NCBI GenBank assembly: GCA_026874595.1
Contig: CM049319.1
Coordinates: 61,888,917-61,952,916 of the forward strand
Direction: 5' to 3'
From: Sipunculus nudus
Taxonomy: Eukaryota > Annelida > Sipuncula > Golfingiida > Sipunculidae
Length of the DNA: 64,000 nt
Under the pieces are notes generated by a model. It saw only the letters and a list, made by a program, of their open reading frames with translations, was not told where the DNA came from and did not search any database. Of this stretch, positions 36,231-46,838 are shown piece after piece. Position 1 is the stretch's first letter. Every line of letters starts with the position of its first letter. Made by a program: the position numbers and the translations under genes.

Positions 36231-37367
36231 TGTGCAAGGAAATAAAATATCAAATCTCAATATTTCCTGTCTTAATAATAGTTCATGCTTGTAAAACTTG
36301 GGACCCATTGGTCTCAATGCTAATCTGAATTTGTTTTTAATGATGCTTTAATGAGCTTTTTCACAAGTTTAATAAAAAATGGACCATTTTCATGTATGGG
36401 GAGACACATCACAATCAAACCCACCAAAGATGAACACCATTAAATGTTTTTCCTAACAAAGAAAGAAACAAACTGGATCAAAAATTAAAATATAATATCA
36501 ATATTTTACAGAATTACAAGTATTACTGAGGAAGATAAGTGATTCAGCTGGTTAAAATAAAGTCTTCCAATTGTTTATACAATGTCCAAACTTTACATAA
36601 TCATTTGCAATGATATGTGCATTATCTCATGAGTTTTGTTCATTTTGACTGAAAACAAAACCATCCTAGACTTATCCCCAATGCACCTGTTTTCTGTGTC
36701 AGTATGATGCTGTCTGTGGGTAAACACAGTCTATGTGTGTCTGTTCATCATAACATGACTTCAGAGGTCCAACCTTGTGCATACAAAACTAGTAATCAAA
36801 CAAGGAAAAGAAACTTGAAAGATAAAAATGTAAACAAAATACTGGTGGCCCATGGAATCTTGATTTGAACTTGCGGCATATGGCCCCCAAGTGGCATGTG
36901 CGCTATATTTGTTTTGTACCACTGAGTGTGTCTGGTGCAAGTTCATTTCCACTTGCTTACATGAGCAAAAAAACAAGGGACCCATGGGTCACGGCACTCA
37001 GCTGATTGTGACTGGACCATAAGTGTTTCTCCATTGTGATACTATATCGAGTCGATAAAGCTTATGAATTTTATGGACATGTTGGCCAATTATAAAGGAA
37101 TGTGATGTAATATGTGAGTAAATAATAAATGAAATAACCTGATGGATTAATAGAGTAAAATATAGTGGTTTATTTTTTATTTATTTAGGAGGGGTTGAAA
37201 ATTGCGATATATCTGAGCAAATATGAATCAATGACAGCAGTAATAAGCAGTAGTAGAATGATGAATAGGCTATTTGTTAAAGGATCTATAGTGTATGGAA
37301 GTCTGCAAGATTTCAATTTGACAGATATGATGTTATGATTTACTATGCTGATGAGGGGATTTATGAA
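36231..37367. other. Unassigned AT-rich DNA with a solitary element head
   Basis: An isolated pearl-like head phrase GGGACCCATGGGTCACGG lies at about 36,978-36,995 followed by CACTCAGCTGA. No core repeats or tail follow, so it is a head fragment. The rest is unassigned. Confidence 0.4.
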
Positions 37368-37533
37368 TTTGTTACTGTATCTCTTCAGTCTTGACAATGT
37401 TCATTATTTTGATGCCCACTATGTCTACATATTACACAATATTGACATAATTTGTTACTGTATCTCTTCAGTCTTGACAATGTTCATTATTTTGATGCCC
37501 ACTATGTCTACATATTACACAATATTGACATAA
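37368..37533. repeat. 83-bp perfect tandem duplication
   Basis: CTCTTCAGTCTTGACAATGT occurs at 37,381 and 37,464, and the two 83-bp copies look identical through GACATAATTT. Perfect identity suggests a recent event. Confidence 0.9.
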
Positions 37534-37685
37534 TTTCTGGCCTGTACATAGGTACCTATGGACGAATAGTTATACAAAATATTAAAGTATGAATATATCT
37601 GATTCATCTTGTTCTTGTTTACTGAGGCTGACATTGGGATGGGGCTCAGAGAAGGGAACAGTGAGGGCAGCTATGAGGTGGATGT

Positions 37686-37735
37686 AGAGAGAAAAGGAGA
37701 GAGAGAGACAGAGAAAGAGAGACAGAGAGAGGGGA
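37686..37735. repeat. GA-rich microsatellite
   Basis: Imperfect (GA)n/(GACA)n purine run. Confidence 0.9.
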
Positions 37736-39733
37736 TGGAGCATTCAACAGTGCTTAAACACCTGGAAGGTTAAAATCTAAAATATTATGAAAAGCAGATA
37801 AAGTCTGATCGGAAAAGGTAATCTTGGCCATGGCTGGTTGATATGATTGAAGAAATTGTTGCAAATAATATTTTGAGATCTGACCATGTGTTACCATTGG
37901 TTACCTTTTTGATAAGCTGTTGACAGTTCAACAGTTTACAGATTTGTTTAATAAGATCCAATTATTTTAATAAACCTATTTTCTATTTTATCATATGTAT
38001 ACAGTAGCCATAAAGTCCCCACTTAACAGGTGGAAGTATTGACAGGGGGAGGGGTTATGATGGCAGTTAAATACTTAGTCTTTCTGTATATATTATTTTT
38101 AATTATTAAATTTTATGGAAAAGCAATAGGACTATTGTTCACAGTGCCAAAGAGCAAGGATTCTATGGGGTGGGATAAGGGGATGGTGGGAGTTACAGCA
38201 CTTTTGCATATTCAAACAGGATATTAAATTGAATTCAAGTGCTCACAGAGAAAAATGTTTATTCATAATTATTAAATATTTAAGCAGGCAGAAAGGTGGA
38301 GAAACTAAGCAAATCATTTTTATTCCCATTCTACTGAGCCAGGAACAATTAACAATATTTGCTTTTATTCCTTTTTTTTCAATACATCATTTTTTCCCGG
38401 TTTAAAAATGTAACTACACATTTACAGTATAACACATATATATATGAATATTTCAGTTGATTCACATTTCTAAATTGCTTCAACATTCATTTTGATCAAT
38501 TGGTTTCAAATTTCAGATTTTAACAGATGAAATGCTTATGTGTACATGCTGTGAAAATTAAATCCACAGCACTAACACTAGTAACAAGAAAACAAGGGTC
38601 CTATGGGTCACGGTGCTCAGCTGTTATATAAAAAAAATATGATTTAGAAATGATTAACAAATTGAGTACTATTGTCACACAGATTTTGACTTGGCCATAT
38701 AACTTATATGCAGAACATATAATATAAGAGTTTAACTATTAAAAAAAATTACAAATATTGTCCCAAATATAATTTTTATTAAAAATAATAAGAGAATTGT
38801 ATGTTTTTTTAAAATGAAATATAACTGAAATGATTATTAAAAAAGTATTAAAGAATATATTCATGAATGCATTCATGAATACATTTTGAAAGTATTTGAA
38901 CTGGTATTCATATACTTTCATTTTTACCTGAATTCCCATTCTTTATGCAAGAAATTTTATAATGCAGTACATATTCATATTCGTATTTTAATACAATTGC
39001 AAAGTATTCACTCCAGGTCTGGTATTTATATAGTTTTCACCAAAAAATGATGTTGAGAATCCAGAATATACAAAATTCACACATTTAAATAATGATCATA
39101 AGTACCTGGTTTTGTGGCATTTATTTATATTAAAAAAAAAAATAAATGTTATATATTCATTTTGGACTAATTTCACATCAATGTACACACAGTAGGAATC
39201 TAGATTAATATTATCAACTGCATATTTGTCTATCATTAATTTCCTTTATATGATCCCTAATGATTAGTAATGACTAATATGATTTACTTCTTTATCATAA
39301 AAATTGAACTGAAAAATACTGCATGGTGTTATTTGGAATATGTGACATTCTATCCATTGATACAAGATTCTTATATCATCAGTAACTGCAAGTTAATTTC
39401 CTGTTATTATAAACTAACAAATTCCTTTTCTATTTTTCTTTAATTTGTTATTAAAAACCAATAAAAATTTATTAATTTATTGTTTATTGTTATTTTGTTG
39501 GTTAAAACTACTAGATGAGTTGGGTTGGACACCTGGATCAACTGTGGCTGGCCATAAGCTGCCTGGCTGCCCAAGTGAATGCCTCGCCTCAAGCATGCAT
39601 AATTTGCTGAAATTTCAACAAGGTCAACATACAGGCGACTCAAGAGGGGCTGGAGAGAGCCAAGGTCTGACATGGTCTCATAAAAACATTAATAAAAGCT
39701 ACAATTTTTGGCAAATTTCTTTCAGCTTTCTAA
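37736..39733. other. Unassigned AT-rich DNA with a repeat-family fragment
   Basis: At 38,490-38,620 there is TGTGAAAATTAAATCCACAG (also at 40,650 and 49,540) followed by a degenerate element head, TCCTATGGGTCACGG. The remainder shows no gene. The 97-residue ORF at 39,445 has no recognisable domain. Confidence 0.4.
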
Positions 39734-39953
39734 ACTAAAAAGCTCAAATCCTTATGTGTGTATTATATGAAAATTATATCAGTAGTGCTCACAGGAAACA
39801 AACGTGTCATGGTCAAATTTGAGCAAAATTTAAGGTACTAATTTTATATTTATACTAATAACTGTTAACGGACAGACGGCCGGACGGCTGGACGGACGAC
39901 GGACAAAGAGTGATCGCTATAGCTCAGATGACTTACAGTCAGCTGAGCTAAAA
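39734..39953 (+). mobile_element. Truncated 1.3-kb-type repeat with pearl-like microsatellite and tail hairpin
   Basis: AGTGCTCACAGGAAACAAA and AATTTAAGGTACTAATTTTA identify the 1.3-kb family; then (ACGG) microsatellite at 39,870-39,905 and the complete tail hairpin at 39,920-39,950. It joins the following copy without spacer. Confidence 0.6.
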
Positions 39954-41284
39954 AGCTGAAATCCTTTTGTGTGCAAGATTTGAAAATATATCAACAGTGC
40001 TCACAGGAAACAAAAGTGCTATGGTCAAAGTTGGGCAAAATTTAAGGTACTAATTTTATATTTATACTAATAACTTGTAAAATTTGAAAAATTCAGAACT
40101 AATTTTGGGTATTCTTGATGAAATAATGTTACATCCCTGAAAAAAAATCTCTAGCTTCAGCAATCCTCTTGTTAAGGGAGTAAATATATTTCTTGATTTT
40201 TTACAAAGTGCATTATGTTTGGGCCCATAACTTAAAACAATTAGGCAATACTGACATAATTTCTGGCATGTGCATAGAGAATGTATAGATAAATATATAT
40301 ATTATATATGATAAAAGTCAGATCAGTGGTTTTGATATTAGGCAGTCTTGAAGTGTTACAATGCGTTTTTAATGGAAAAATTAAGTTTTTCATTAATATC
40401 TCGAAGGTAGTAAGTCCTAGTGACCAAATTCTTGGCATGGTAGGGGATTTTGGATACAATTAATTGTTTGCCAAATTTTAGGAACTGAGAGCTGAAGCTG
40501 GGGAGCTGAGCTCTTGCAAACTGCATAACACTAGCTTGATGTAAACAATGTTACATGGTGCTTGAAACTTGAATAAAATCTACAGTTTTTGATCAACTGG
40601 TTTCAAATTTTTGGTGTTAACAGACAAAATGCTAACAAAAACATGCTGTGAAAATTAAATCCACAGTACTTACAGGAAAAAAACGTGCCATGGTCAAATT
40701 TGGGCAAAATTTAAGGTACCAATTTTTTATTTTTGTTAATATTTTTAAAAAATTAAAAGATTTTGATCTAATTTTGGGTATACAATTTAATTTTGATTAA
40801 TTAAAGTTATATTACTGGAAAAAAAGTCCATATTTTAAACAAGCTTTGTGTAAAGTGATCAAATATCTTTCCTGATTTTTTACAAAATGCATTATGTTTG
40901 GGTCCATAACTTTTTTAAATTATATAATACAGACATAATTTCTGGCCTGGACATAGGAACTATATAGAGGAATATTTATGGTAAATATGAGGAAAAACAG
41001 ATGAGTGGTTTTGATATTAGGCAGTCCTGAAGTGTGAAAATAGGTTTTTAATAAAAAATTGAGGTTTTTCCTTAATTTCTCAAAGGAACAAAGTCGCAAA
41101 GACCCAGTTTTCGGTTTGGTAAAAACTCTTGGGGACATCTAACATTATGCCAAATTTTGGAATCATAGGTCTTACGGTTTCGAAACGTGCCACATCTACG
41201 GACGGACAGATGGATGGACAGACGGACGACGGACAATGGACCACGACTATAGCTCAGATGACTTATAGTCAGCTTAGCTAAAAA
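39954..41284 (+). mobile_element. 1.3-kb composite repeat, copy 1
   Basis: It has two related halves of about 650 bp (about 39,954-40,600 and 40,600-41,200), each with ACAGGAAA, GGGCAAAATTTAAGGTAC, TTTTGGGTAT, GCATTATGTTTGGG and TTAGGCAGTC, then an (ACGG) microsatellite at about 41,190-41,232 and the tail hairpin (41,250-41,280). A second copy with high identity over its length is at 48,837-50,192. The shared tail ties it to the pearl-like group although its body is unrelated to the 320-bp core units. Non-coding. Confidence 0.65.
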
Positions 41285-41559
41285 TGTCGACTGTCCACCT
41301 ACAGGCCTAATGTGAATCTGTGCAAAGTTTGGGAGAATGAAAGGAGGTTTATTTTTTAAATTTAATATTGATCCTCTTCTGTCCTGCATATCTACCTTAG
41401 TCATTATGATTTCAGGAAAATGGACATTTCGGACCTGCAATTTTTGGACTAGGACATTCTAAAGGATGTATCAGTCAGGATAATTCAGATATGTTCTCTT
41501 TGCCAGAAAGGATAATTGGGACAGATGAATGGACAATTTGGCAGCATGGTTTTGGAGAA
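41285..41559. other. Unassigned DNA
   Basis: No feature recognised. Confidence 0.4.
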
Positions 41560-41782
41560 GAACAGTTTTTAATGTTTTTTAATTTATTTCCTATAAAATC
41601 TAAGAAAAGCAGTTAGTCAATAAATAAGCAAAATCCGATAGAATTTTTTAGATGACAAAGGTTTTGCAAAAAATTGAGTAATGCTAGCTCCTGCCCTTTT
41701 TGAGATAGCTATGACGCACAACAGACGACTGAAAACAGACAAGCTACACCTATGCATAAGCTCACAGATTGGCTAAAAATAC
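41560..41782 (+). repeat. Dispersed repeat family 2, second copy (truncated)
   Basis: It shares TGCTAGCTCCTGCC, GAGATAGCTATG and the tail CTATGCATAAGCTCACAG with the copies at 2.5-3.07 kb and 42.2-42.7 kb. Confidence 0.5.
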
Positions 41783-41845
41783 AAACCAAGTTTTTTCAAG
41801 CAGTTGGAAGATATAGTTCCAATAGTTCTAATCTTGGCATGCTGA

Positions 41846-41900
41846 GTCTAGACAAGACATCTAGACAATGTCTAGACATCAAGACATATATTGTCTAGAC
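41846..41900. promoter_or_regulatory. Cluster of palindromic Smad-binding-type elements (candidate)
   Basis: GTCTAGAC occurs exactly at 41,846, 41,870 and 41,893, with a further TCTAGAC at 41,860. GTCTAGAC is the known palindromic Smad3/4 site. The 23-24-bp spacing could also be a small tandem repeat of the palindrome. No promoter or gene is visible nearby, so function is unproven. Confidence 0.35.
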
Positions 41901-42194
41901 ACCAGACAGAGCCAGGTCAGTTGCCATGGTGATGTCTGGACCTCACCTGGTTGAACCAAGTTATCTCTTGACTTGGCTGCTGAAACTCAGCATGTTGTCA
42001 AATGAGTTTTCAAAAACTGAAAGTCTTTTTCAATTGGCTACATGGCATTTTTAAAGCTGCATTTACCCAACCTATTCTTATAAAACTGACAGAACCCTAC
42101 CACAGAACAATTCTTGTAAAGTTTTAACCAATCAGCTTAACAGTTTCTTAAAAAAAATAGTGTACATGCTAGAAGAGTCTAAACTTACATTTTT

Positions 42195-42687
42195 GCTTGT
42201 GAAAAGAGATAAATGCAGGTGGCGCCACCAATACCTCAATTTCAGATATGACTCAAGTGACCAACATAAACATAAAATTTGATAATGATAGCTCCAGCTG
42301 TTTCTGATATTTTAATTTTAGCATGAAAACGACTAAGTTCAACTTTCTGTAACTCGGTCAAAAATCACCGAACTGGAACCATTGGAACAAACTTGAGAGA
42401 GATTGTTCCAGAGAACATTTTCTGTGAAATATTGGACAATTTGGCTGGACAGTTTCAGAGATGAAAATTTTTAAAGGTTTTTAAGCTTTTTCTCTATAAA
42501 ATCTAAATAAACACAGATACCCAAAAACAAGCTCTAGGGCACCAAGTTTCACAAGTTTCTTACAAGTAATTTGGAGCTGCTTGCTCCGACAGTTTCTGAC
42601 TTACAACCATGGAAGGTGGACAGCAAACCTTGGACGGAGGACGGACCATGCTGTGCCATTGCATAAGCTCACAGGTAGGTAAAAATG
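42195..42687 (+). repeat. Dispersed repeat family 2, third copy
   Basis: Contains GCAGGTGGCGCCACCAATAC (intact palindrome), TCAGATATGACTCAAGTGAC, and ends CCATTGCATAAGCTCACAGG. This is the best preserved family-2 copy. Confidence 0.6.
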
Positions 42688-43339
42688 GATATAATGGTAA
42701 CCATCATTCAGCCGTGAAAGAACACTCAACGTTACTATGATAAGCAGAATAAAGACTAACTAACTATTATCTCAGGGGTGTGCATCGACAATCACATCAG
42801 CAGTAAACAAAAATATTAGATGTTACGAGTTTAAATTGTATATACTGTTAACAAAAATGAGTTGCAAACAGCTTTCAAACTTCCATGTGAAACTACAGTT
42901 TATGTATGAACCAATGCATAGTCACCCTGATTAAAAGTGAACTGGCTGGAATATTCTCCTAAATTTTTATTGCTTTAAGCTTACTTGCTTTGCCATATGG
43001 GTGATCTCGATTCAAGATTCTGATGCCCCCAGACACTTTGATATTATTTGAAATTCTGGCCTGCAAAATTTAACATATTAAATGAAATATAAGTCTGTGT
43101 TCAAAAATAATCCTATTTCAATTCACTCATTTCAAAAAGGGGTGAACTATGAATATCTGTTTCTGCAATACCTAATATCCTTTTTATAAATTAAATTTTT
43201 ATTTTCTTAATAGGTTTCAAGAGGAAAGGTAAGCTAATAGCATTAAATTTGGGATTTTCTTTCAGTAACTGGAGAAACAGTTTGTTCAGGGATGTTCATC
43301 TAACTCCTTCTTCACATGAACTGATCAAATAAGTGTACA

Positions 43340-43500
43340 GTTTAAGCTATGTGAAAGACCACCTGTCTATTAAGACCATCCTTGAGTGAACAGAGAGCAT
43401 TCTTATTGATTATAACTGACCTGTGTAAAAAGACCACCAGTGGATTAAGACCACTTTAGTCCAGTCCAATAGGTGGTCTCATAACTCAGGTTTCACTGTT
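43340..43500 (+). repeat. Dispersed 'GACCACCTGTCTATTAAGACCA' repeat, copy 2
   Basis: GACCACCTGTCTATTAAGAC at about 43,357, CCATCCTTGAGTGAAC, and closing GGTGGTCTCATAACTCAGGT. Same order of subunits as 35,925-36,165. Confidence 0.65.
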
Positions 43501-44340
43501 CTTGCATTTGGATTAAATCCACTCAGTGACATCTTAGGTCAATGTACTTGCCCATGTAATGGATAAAGTCATGCAGAAGAACCACAGTTGAGGTGGATTG
43601 CCGTGGATAACTAATACTAAACATGTGTATAAATTTTATTTCATTTGTCCTGATATAATGTGTAAACAGACAGCACATCATTAGCACCAGGTCAGTTACA
43701 GGGTTAATCACGCTGTGTGCTGTTTACACAAATCCTACAGGATATCCTAATAGGGGTTGATGTTTATACTCCTGACTGCCTGAGCTGATAAAAATACAGT
43801 CCTACATCATAACGCTTTGTGGCTGACGAGCCCCAAGCAAAAGTGTGTCCTGGTAGATAGAGAAGGAATGTCTGGCCATCGTGGGAGGGCTAGTTAACAG
43901 CACCCTATTGTTACTGGCTCCTAAAATAATATGCCCATTAAATATAATGCCGTGTAATTGTATCTGGTTTTGCTGGTGTTTTGAGGACATCAATCACTTA
44001 ACCCTTTTTAAGAGTTTTTACCTGTTTATTTTTCACTAATTGTCCGCCCTAATTCTGACTTCTGAAATGTGACCTCTGGATTTTAGTCTATTCAAATGTG
44101 GCAGCACATAAAGTTTCTGAATGCTGGTTTGGAATTCAGCAGTCAGGGTTTGATAAAGGCAGGGGAATAAAAACTGAAGATACTAAAAGGAAGGATTCTC
44201 TCTCTATAGACAGAGACAGTATTTTTGGCAAGTGGACCTATAGGAGCTGCAAAGATGCTGGATTAATGCTCACGAGTGAATTATGGAAGGATACCATTCA
44301 GTTAAATTTATTCAGATCTAGAAATGAAAACAAAAATTAA
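43501..44340. other. Mixed-composition unique patch, possible cis-regulatory DNA
   Basis: Non-repetitive, balanced composition between about 43,690 and 44,000 (for example AATCACGCTGTGTGCTGTTT). Contains TAATCA, TTAATCAC and CAATCACTTAA homeodomain-like words. ORFs of 62-80 residues have no domain. Regulatory role is inferred only from composition. Confidence 0.2.
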
Positions 44341-44944
44341 TAGACATTCTAACACTACATTGTGACAGTAGTTATGTCTAAAACTGGACAGCAACGGCTG
44401 CCTAAACTATCACAATCATATCCATGAAGACAGCTGGTAATCTCAACATTAGGCTTTGACTGAGGAATTAAAACAGGTGTGAATGCTGAAAAAAAAAAAT
44501 CCCATCATTATTCCCACTGCCATCATTTCTTGCCCCTTGCAGGAATTAGCTGTCAGTCACATAACTGATGGAAGACATGCCTGTAGGAGGCAAGAAATTA
44601 AAAAAAAAAAAGAACATGCAGGGAAGAATATGGGGTTGTATGGATGGAGGATATCTTTTACATATCAGCCATTTAATATCCAACTTGCCCTGTTAAAGCT
44701 TTCAGAAAATTATTTGGAGATATATGAACTGAAGGAGTCAGCAGATTGGCTTGATCTAATGTTACAGGAATGTTTACCACGACCAACATGCACGGGATAC
44801 ACCCCATTCAATTCTTTCCAGTAATTTCAAAGATGTTACCCACTTTACAATACTAGCCAAATGCCTCCTGACATACAACCTGTGAAATTCACAATACAGG
44901 ATATCACTAATACTGATACTCTCCTGTCAGGAGACACAGTGTCT
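44341..44944. other. Unassigned DNA
   Basis: A 113-residue ORF (44,483-44,824, plus strand) has no recognisable domain, contains poly-Lys from A runs, and lacks supporting context; not called as a gene. Confidence 0.4.
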
Positions 44945-45430
44945 GCTTGAACATGTGGCCCATGGGCCATGATGCTCAGCTGAATTCAAGGACCCTTGAA
45001 CAATGGACAGAAAGACTCCCAGAGTCAAAATCATGTATTTTGCCAATAGCCCTTAGATATAAGTTACAGTGACCTTAATCGACATGCAGCTGCTACCATT
45101 TATGCCCTCCTGACTATTTAAGTGTTAAAATCAAGTTCTTTCACACAGCTTGTAGAAAATGGGTCAGAGTGACATATCAGGTTTCCAAGGAGATTTTAGG
45201 AACCTCTCTGAAAGTCATGTATGAGGATTTTAGGCAAAATGGGATACAATGTGCCCCACCTGACTCACTTGGTGCTCATGTTTTCTCCCCTAATTTACAA
45301 AATATAGTTAACTATGACCTGAAAATTCAATTTTCCAAGGATATTTTTCATGGAACTCTAAGGATATCAGTTAGAAGATTCTACGTCCAACACTCATGAT
45401 TTGTGCCCTGTTAATGGACAACTGCTTTAT
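44945..45430 (+). mobile_element. Degenerate pearl-like head and core fragment
   Basis: A diverged head (GTGGCCCATGGGCCATGA, about 44,956) with GCTCAGCTGA is followed by partial core units (GTTTCCAAGGAGATTTTAGG at about 45,181; GATTTGTGCCCTGTTAATGG at about 45,398). Confidence 0.5.
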
Positions 45431-45479
45431 TTGATGTTCCCAAAAATAGACATAAAAATGTGTAAAAACATGTCGAAAC

Positions 45480-46590
45480 TACAATGGCTCTGTTTTACAG
45501 TGCAAAACAGATATATGTCTCCCTCCTATTGTTCATCCCAAAACATTAGGGATAAAATATGCAATATCTCAAAACAATGAATCTAGATCTCAGCAGATTA
45601 GACTTTGAAGGTCAAAGTCACTGCTTTTTGAACTCTGATGACATTTTGGCAGAAAAACTGGTGTGTCAAATTTGAAGAAAAATCTTCAGTACAATCAAAG
45701 TTATTGGGGTCACAATAACCTAGAATTGCATATGTTTTGACCTTGAAGATCAAGGTTCATGGTCACAGGATTTCTATCACATCCAAGATTTTGGAGGAAA
45801 ATATGCAGCCCTTCAAAAGTTATCTCATCCACAAGAAAATAACTATAATTCCACTGATTTGACCTTGAAGATCCTGGTCAAGGTCACCAGGTTTCAAACT
45901 TGTCTGAGAGCTTGCTAGTAACAATTGTTGTACCAAATTTTAGGACAAAATTGGAAATACTACAAAAGTTAAGGGGTTCATAAAAATGTTACATTTCGGG
46001 AATTTTTACATTGAAGAGAAAGATCAAGGTCACCAGGTTTTGAACCTGTCCGAGAACATGGTAGGAACAATTGGTGTACTAAACTTAAGGACAAAATGTG
46101 GAATATTTCAAAAGTTATGGGGATAAAAAAAATGTCATATTTCTGCAGATTTGATCTTGAAGATGAAGGTCAAGGTCACTGTTTTTTAAATTGTCATTGA
46201 TTTTAGTAGGAACAGTTGCTGTACCAAATTTGAAGACAAATTTTTGAGTACTTCAAAAGTTATGTGGTTAAAAATAATTTTACATTTTGGCAGATTTGAC
46301 CTTGACAATGATGGTCAAGGTCACCGGTTTTCAAAAGGAACAATATGTACCAAAGTTGAGGAAAAATGTGGAAAACTTCAAAAGTTATGGGGTTCACAAA
46401 AATTTAACATATCGGCAGACTTTACCTTGAATATGAAGGCCAAGGTCACTGGTTTTCAAACTCCTCCGTATGAACAATTGAATGTTTCAAATTTTGGCAG
46501 AAAATATGCAGACCTTAAAAAGTTAAAGGCGTTTACAAGATATCATACAGATGAGGATGACAATGACAGAAGATGGCACTGAAAACAACA
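45480..46590. repeat. 146-bp tandem repeat with ERR/NR5A-type half-sites
   Basis: About seven diverged units carry GACCTTGAAGAT...GGTCAAGGTCACC, then ACCAAATTTGAAGACAAAAT and CTTCAAAAGTTATGGGGTTC. TCAAGGTCA is exact at 45,878, 46,024, 46,170 and 46,315 (intervals 146, 146, 145), with variants at 45,612, 45,750 and 46,440. In two of the exact-site units an opposed TGACCTTGA starts 18 bp earlier (45,860; 46,297), and in a third a one-mismatch version (46,152). TCAAGGTCA is the known site for ERR and NR5A receptors; use as a site here is inference. Confidence 0.75.
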
Positions 46591-46838
46591 TGCCTCATGG
46601 GGGGGGGGGGGTGTTAGGCACCCGTCTACAGGAACTGATGAAGCACTCCATGACCAAAAAGCATGCAAAGAATCATAGCAATCAAAGGAGATTTTTTATG
46701 GGCCTCTCAGGATGCCAAGTTAGAAGATTCCAGGTCCAACGGTTACGATTTGTGCCCTGTTAATGGCCAGACAGACAATGGACAAAGAGTGATCACTATA
46801 GCTCAGATGACTTTCAGTCAGCTGAGCTAAAAAATGGA
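46591..46838 (+). mobile_element. Pearl-like element fragment with tail
   Basis: After a G13 run (46,599-46,611) there is a shortened core unit (CTACAGGAACTGATGAAGCA; GGTTACGATTTGTGCCCTGT), a short ACAG stretch and the tail hairpin ending at about 46,830. The head of copy C follows directly. Confidence 0.55.

Noticed and set aside
44483-44824. 113-residue ORF as a gene
   Set aside because: No recognisable domain, Lys runs from poly-A tracts, no splice or promoter context.
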